Part shown: piece by piece, positions 60,111-64,000 of the stretch
How positions within the stretch are numbered: position 1 is the first letter of the stretch
Layout: every line of letters begins with the position of its first letter
DNA from: Thuidium tamariscinum
Taxonomy: Eukaryota; Streptophyta; Bryopsida; Hypnales; Thuidiaceae
Direction: 5' to 3'
Assembly (NCBI GenBank): GCA_947034885.2
Contig: OX344754.2
Location: forward strand, 25,665,369-25,729,368
DNA: 64,000 bases
The notes under the pieces: generated by a model
Databases searched by the model: none
What the model was told of the DNA's origin: nothing
The model's input: the letters and a program-made list of their open reading frames with translations, nothing else
Translations under genes and position numbers: made by a program

Positions 60111-61043
60111 TTAACCCCTAAATGCCCAAAGTCCCCTCGGGGGACACTTGGGATTTCGGGCAGGCTCGTGTGACCTGAAATTTTGACATAATTTTTTGAA
60201 ACTTTTTTTGAAGATAGAAAATCACATCAGCTTTCTAAAAATATAATTTTTTTTTCAGTCGGTGCTCGGGAGCAGAAGTTTTGCCATCTTAAGTCAAAAA
60301 AGTAGTTCGGCGGGCAGAAAAAAAAAAACACAAAAAAATGAATTTTTTTTTTTTTCAATTTTTTTTTCTGAAAGATTATGTTTTTGTCTACATTTGAAGC
60401 TTTGATTCATCCTATTTGGACTAATAATGAAAAAGTTATGGACAATCTTGTTTTTTGGGCAATTTAAGCATCTTCTTCAAAAAACAACTTATAGAATTCA
60501 TTTTTGAATGCAATTTTCAATTTTTTTCAATTTTTTTTTTTTGAAAAGGTTAAATTTGTTTTCAAGAACAATCCCACCATTGGGATTATGATTTTTTTAT
60601 TCCATCTAAAGGCTATTAACAATTTAGTATTTTGTTCAACTTTGGACCTACTTCTACTTAACAATTTTTTTATATGTGCAAATGAAGTTTTGACATTCTG
60701 AAATTTTTTTCTACAACTCTCAACTCAAATGTTCAAGATAAAAAATTTTAACCTTATGGTGTGTAGTGCAAAGAAAATCCACAAATGGCCATCAAAGTCA
60801 CCTGAAATTGCAGGCCGCAGTTGAAAAAAACTTTCTTTTTCAACTTCAAATGCTAATATCTTCCAATCCGTACGGTCAAACTTCATGAAATTTTTACCAC
60901 ATGATTTGAGACAAGTGAATTACAAGATCCTACGGTTAGATTGTAAGGAAAAAGTTCTTTTAGGTTTCTTGAGTGATTGCAGCAGAAATGGCAGTTTTCA
61001 GTGGTTTCAAAGCCAGAAAATGCCTTGGGAACTTAGGGGTTAA
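60111..61043. mobile_element. TTAA-flanked element, best-preserved copy of its family
   Basis: The left edge is TTAACCCCTAAATGCCCAAA and the right edge read inward is TTAACCCCTAAGTTCCCAAG: 17 of 20 positions match, including TTAA. About 930 bp, AT-rich, no transposase. Related copies lie at 29460-30190, 45014-45751 and 46995-47900. The ends and target suggest a piggyBac-like MITE. Confidence 0.75.
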
Positions 61044-61536
61044 AATTGCCATAAATTTATCAGAGCTCCGCAAAAAGAATTTTGTCATTTGAATTTCATT
61101 TGTGAAACGTTTGTACACCTCTGAAAAATATAAAACTCTCTTGAAGTTCACCCTAACATACTCAAATTGCAAGTGAGGACGCTAATAGGTACTTCTACCT
61201 TACTTACTACTTAGACCTTATACATCATGCAAATTGTTACACAACCTTATCAAGTATCTATGTGCACAACAACATCTACCAAAAATAAATACTATTGATC
61301 TCATTCCCCCCCCATGAATACGTTTGCCTATCAAGTATCAAAGATCATAAACATTAATAGCTGGAATTTTCAAATGCTTTCAGTAATTCAAAAAATATAA
61401 TAGATTTCATTTGGGTTGCCATACATTGGTGCTCCGTATATATACTACGTATTATATATGCCGCACGTGTACATTCTCTCTATAACATAGACTACATATC
61501 ATTCTATACTTACGTATGCTACTATACTATGCCGAT

Positions 61537-63051
61537 CTATTCATACGAACGCCGAAAGTGTTCATTGGGAATAGGCCAGTTGAAAGTACTGGTCCAACGA
61601 TTGATGATGCGTGCCAAACCGCCTGCATTCTCCGGGCCGTCTTTGCAAGGGCGCTCCAAGTACGCACGAAATGAAATTGCCAAGGCTTGGTGATCAAATT
61701 TGCTCATGCTTGGCGTTTCCATGTTCAACTTGTGGTACTCCTCAAACATGCAATCCCTGTTAATTGCCATGGCTATTTTGCACACTGCATACTCCTCCGT
61801 TGCAATGGATAAACTTGGAATTACTTGCACATTTTTGTCTTTTTCGTGCAAATATGCAATCTTCGGGGTCACCCACCAACGGTTTTGCAAAGTAGCATCC
61901 ATCTCTTCTTTGGATGTGAACACGTACAATGACTTCGGTGGTTCTGTAACGTACGAAGTCATGCCCCAATCGCACACTCCAATGTACACGCGCGACTCGT
62001 CCGCGGGGAAGTGCAACATAATGTTGTCCAGTGAGATATCATTGTGCAAATATCCTACATCGTGCACCGCATGCATGATATGCAACAACGCCCATGCTAG
62101 CTCCGTACGTTTCTTCCGAAATCGTGCAAGATGATCCGCGGCAATGACATCCGCATCCGTTGGCGAGCTATATTGCAAGTGCATACGTATGTTGTCTGGA
62201 TAAGTTCTATCCAAATGCATCATCTTCCGCAAGGTCCCGCCATTCCACCAATATGCATATCCTTCATTCCTCCTTGCATGAATTGCATGAAACCGTATCA
62301 CTCCGGGATGGCCAATCCGCACCGCCATGGACTCGTTTTGGTGTTCCGCCTTCGCAAGATGAGGTAGCGTCTGCTGTACATTAGATAGCTTTGCTGCAAA
62401 CTCCCAATACTCAGGTATTTCACGGCATCCCCGAATTTGCACCCTCCGAATTGTTGCGTACCCGCCTTTGGTCACGACATCATCACAATTAATCACGGTC
62501 GCCGTGTCTGGAAGTGCTATTAGATGCTTCCTGCCTTCCGTCAATTCAACCATTCCATCATTGGTTTTCCACCAACCCATAGATCCTCGTCTGTTCCTGG
62601 CAGACGCAAATGGAGCACATCGGCCGACAAACAATTCAGCCCTTAGAATGACTTGCTGAAATGCAGCATCATGTTCACGGTGATGCTTCCCATACTTCGT
62701 TAAGATGTCCTTCGCATTCCACAACGCGTCATGCACCTTATTTTTCAAAAACGGCTCAAAGCCAGTCTTATCCATCTCACTGTGCCATTGTGGAACAGAA
62801 ACCGCATCCATAAGCCGTCACCACATGTCGTCCTTGAATTTTTTAGGACAGTCCTCATTGTAGCAAACATACTTCATTTGCAAGGACATCGTGCTCTCCG
62901 ATTTGTAGAAGTCCACGATCACTTTAATCAGCATATTATTCAATGCTTCAGAGGGCTTGTTTGCTTTTACCTCCTCTTTAGATGGACCTGCCACCTCCTC
63001 CAGTTTCCTTTTACCTGCCTTCTTTGTTCGTCCCATCATGATAAAAATCAC
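61537..63051 (-). pseudogene. Protein-kinase-like gene with one nonsense codon
   Basis: On the minus strand, an N-terminal stretch of 77 residues starts at 63051 (a second ATG at 63036 gives MGRTKKAGKRKLEE, a likely nuclear signal). It ends at TGA 62818-62820, and the same frame then continues for 424 residues from ATG 62811. Numbered from that ATG, it has kinase-fold marks: a loop-like GGYATIRRV (116-124), AAK at 139-141, HNDISLDN at 256-263 (catalytic Asp 258, Asn 263) and DWG at 281-283 in place of DFG. The ligand-binding and catalytic residues are present, so activity is possible in an intact relative. The TGA follows a Trp codon. I cannot name the family. There are no introns, it has its own TATA box, and it lies within a hAT-like element. 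Confidence 0.75.
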
Positions 63052-63222
63052 GTCAAAACTTCGAAAAAAAGCAACAAGGGGTCCCCAATAATGTCACCCT
63101 TGCTTTCCCTAGGAGGGGAACCAATGGAGACTTAAGAACTTAAGCCACCAAGCTTTCCACTCCACACTTGCAAAATGCAAGGGAGAAAACAAGAGTGAGG
63201 GCGAACGGCCCCGACCGCCCCT

Positions 63223-63228
63223 CTTATA
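63223..63228 (-). promoter_or_regulatory. TATA box of the kinase-like gene
   Basis: Minus-strand TATAAG in GGTATAAGAGGGGCGG, about 170 bp upstream of the first ATG at 63051. The GC-rich GGCGGACG block lies just upstream. Confidence 0.5.
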
Positions 63229-63454
63229 CCCTGGCGGACGCCCTCACCTGTGCGGACGACCCGACGAGGCGCTGTCCGCGCGATTGGACGGCCGCGGACG
63301 GGCGGACAGATATGCGTCCGCCTCGTCGGACGGCATCAGTCCGTCCGCCCGTCCGATCGGGCGGACGGGAAGTCCGCCGTCCGATCAATCCGACGGACGA
63401 CCATGATCGGGCGGGTGCCGTCCGCCTAATCCAACGGTCTACTTTGTAGAAGGC

Positions 63455-64000
63455 CTTCATTTGAAATTTCACGTGAAGAGGGGCCAAAAAAATATGGAGA
63501 GGTTGAAATTTCTTAGAACATTTCTGTTCTTTGACAAATTTCCATTTGGAAATTGAAATTGCCTATTTTTTGTGAGATTCCAAAAAATAGGATACATTGC
63601 AATATTTGGAGTTTTTTGCTGAGTGCCCTATTCATTTCAAATTTCATGTGAAAAGGGGCCAAAAAAAATATGGAGAGGTTGGAATGTCATAGAACATTTG
63701 TGTTCTATGACTAATTTCCATTCCACATTTGAAATTCTCTAGTTTTGATTTTATTTAAAAAAATACGCCACGTAGCCATTTCTGGGTCTACTTTGTAAAT
63801 GGCCTATTCATTTCAAATTTCACATGAAAAGGGGCCAAAAAAAATATGGAGAGGTTGGAATGTCATAGAACATTTGTGTTCTATGAGTAATTTCCATTTG
63901 GAAATTGAAATTGCCTATTTTTGTGAGATTCCAAAAAATAGGCTACATTGCGATATTTGGAGTTTTTTGCTAAGTGCCCTATTCATTTCAAATTTCATGT
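63455..64000. repeat. 176-bp satellite array entering from the right edge
   Basis: Three full units and the start of a fourth begin near 63455, 63631, 63808 and 63984. They share CATTTCAAATTTCA(T/C)GTGAA, GGGGCCAAAAAAAATATGGA, ATAGAACATTTGTGTTCTAT and TTTCCATTTGGAAATTGAAA. Units 1 and 3 resemble each other more than unit 2 (which has the ATACGCCACGTAGCCATTTC variant), hinting at a 353-bp higher-order unit. Confidence 0.9.

Larger units (their letters stand above)
58621..64000. mobile_element. hAT-like element, left part, with kinase-like gene
   Basis: It starts CAGGGCTGTGTGGACGTCCG in LTR copy C; GTCCAGAG just before is a candidate 8-bp target copy. The first 60 bp resemble the hAT end at 45752 (CAGGG(T/C)TGT, GGGCGTCG, GACGTCC). 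The first 290 bp are GC-rich with many CGTCCG words. The right end is not in the window, so the element's length and the link between its ends and the kinase-like gene remain unproven. Confidence 0.5.

Overview
The window is nuclear DNA from a plant. Most of it is nested transposable elements. The evidence is GT-AG introns, plant-type CACTA and hAT transposase genes, TATA-box LTRs, a decayed piece of chloroplast psbB, and exons of plant nuclear genes (RECQ5 helicase, a JMJ30/KDM8-type JmjC protein, thimet oligopeptidase). I cannot name the species. I see no rRNA, tRNA or CRISPR array, and no undamaged host gene.

Left part (1-44771). A CACTA element of 'family I' enters from the left and ends at 4360; its three-exon transposase is broken by two nonsense codons. 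A second CACTA element ('family II') has its transposase exons at 7716-9905 and 39697-42755 and its right end at 44771. Its intron holds a 28.2-kb family I element (10385-38619, target duplication ACG). That element holds a 24.4-kb CACTA element of 'family III' (12070-36479, target duplication TCT).

The family III element has no transposase that I can see. It carries pieces of unrelated host genes: a multi-exon RECQ5 helicase, three exons of thimet oligopeptidase and most of a JmjC gene, joined head-to-tail on the minus strand, plus one probable nicastrin exon on the plus strand. All are disabled by stops, frameshifts or missing exons. A perfect 152-bp palindromic MITE sits inside a RECQ5 exon. 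The same element holds a chloroplast psbB insert, several TTAA-flanked elements and a TA-flanked MITE.

Right part (44772-64000). A TTAA-flanked element is cut by a hAT element (from 45752) with a minus-strand transposase. That gene is cut by a long LTR (49883). This LTR is cut by an inverted 3.68-kb solo LTR (52290-55971) and by another LTR copy (56256). The last copy is cut by a second hAT-like element (58621 to the window edge), which contains a kinase-like gene with one nonsense codon and runs into a 176-bp satellite.

The nesting gives a relative age order. Almost all transposase genes seen are dead, so any recent movement must have used transposase supplied from elsewhere. The captured gene chain in the family III element is the most unusual feature.
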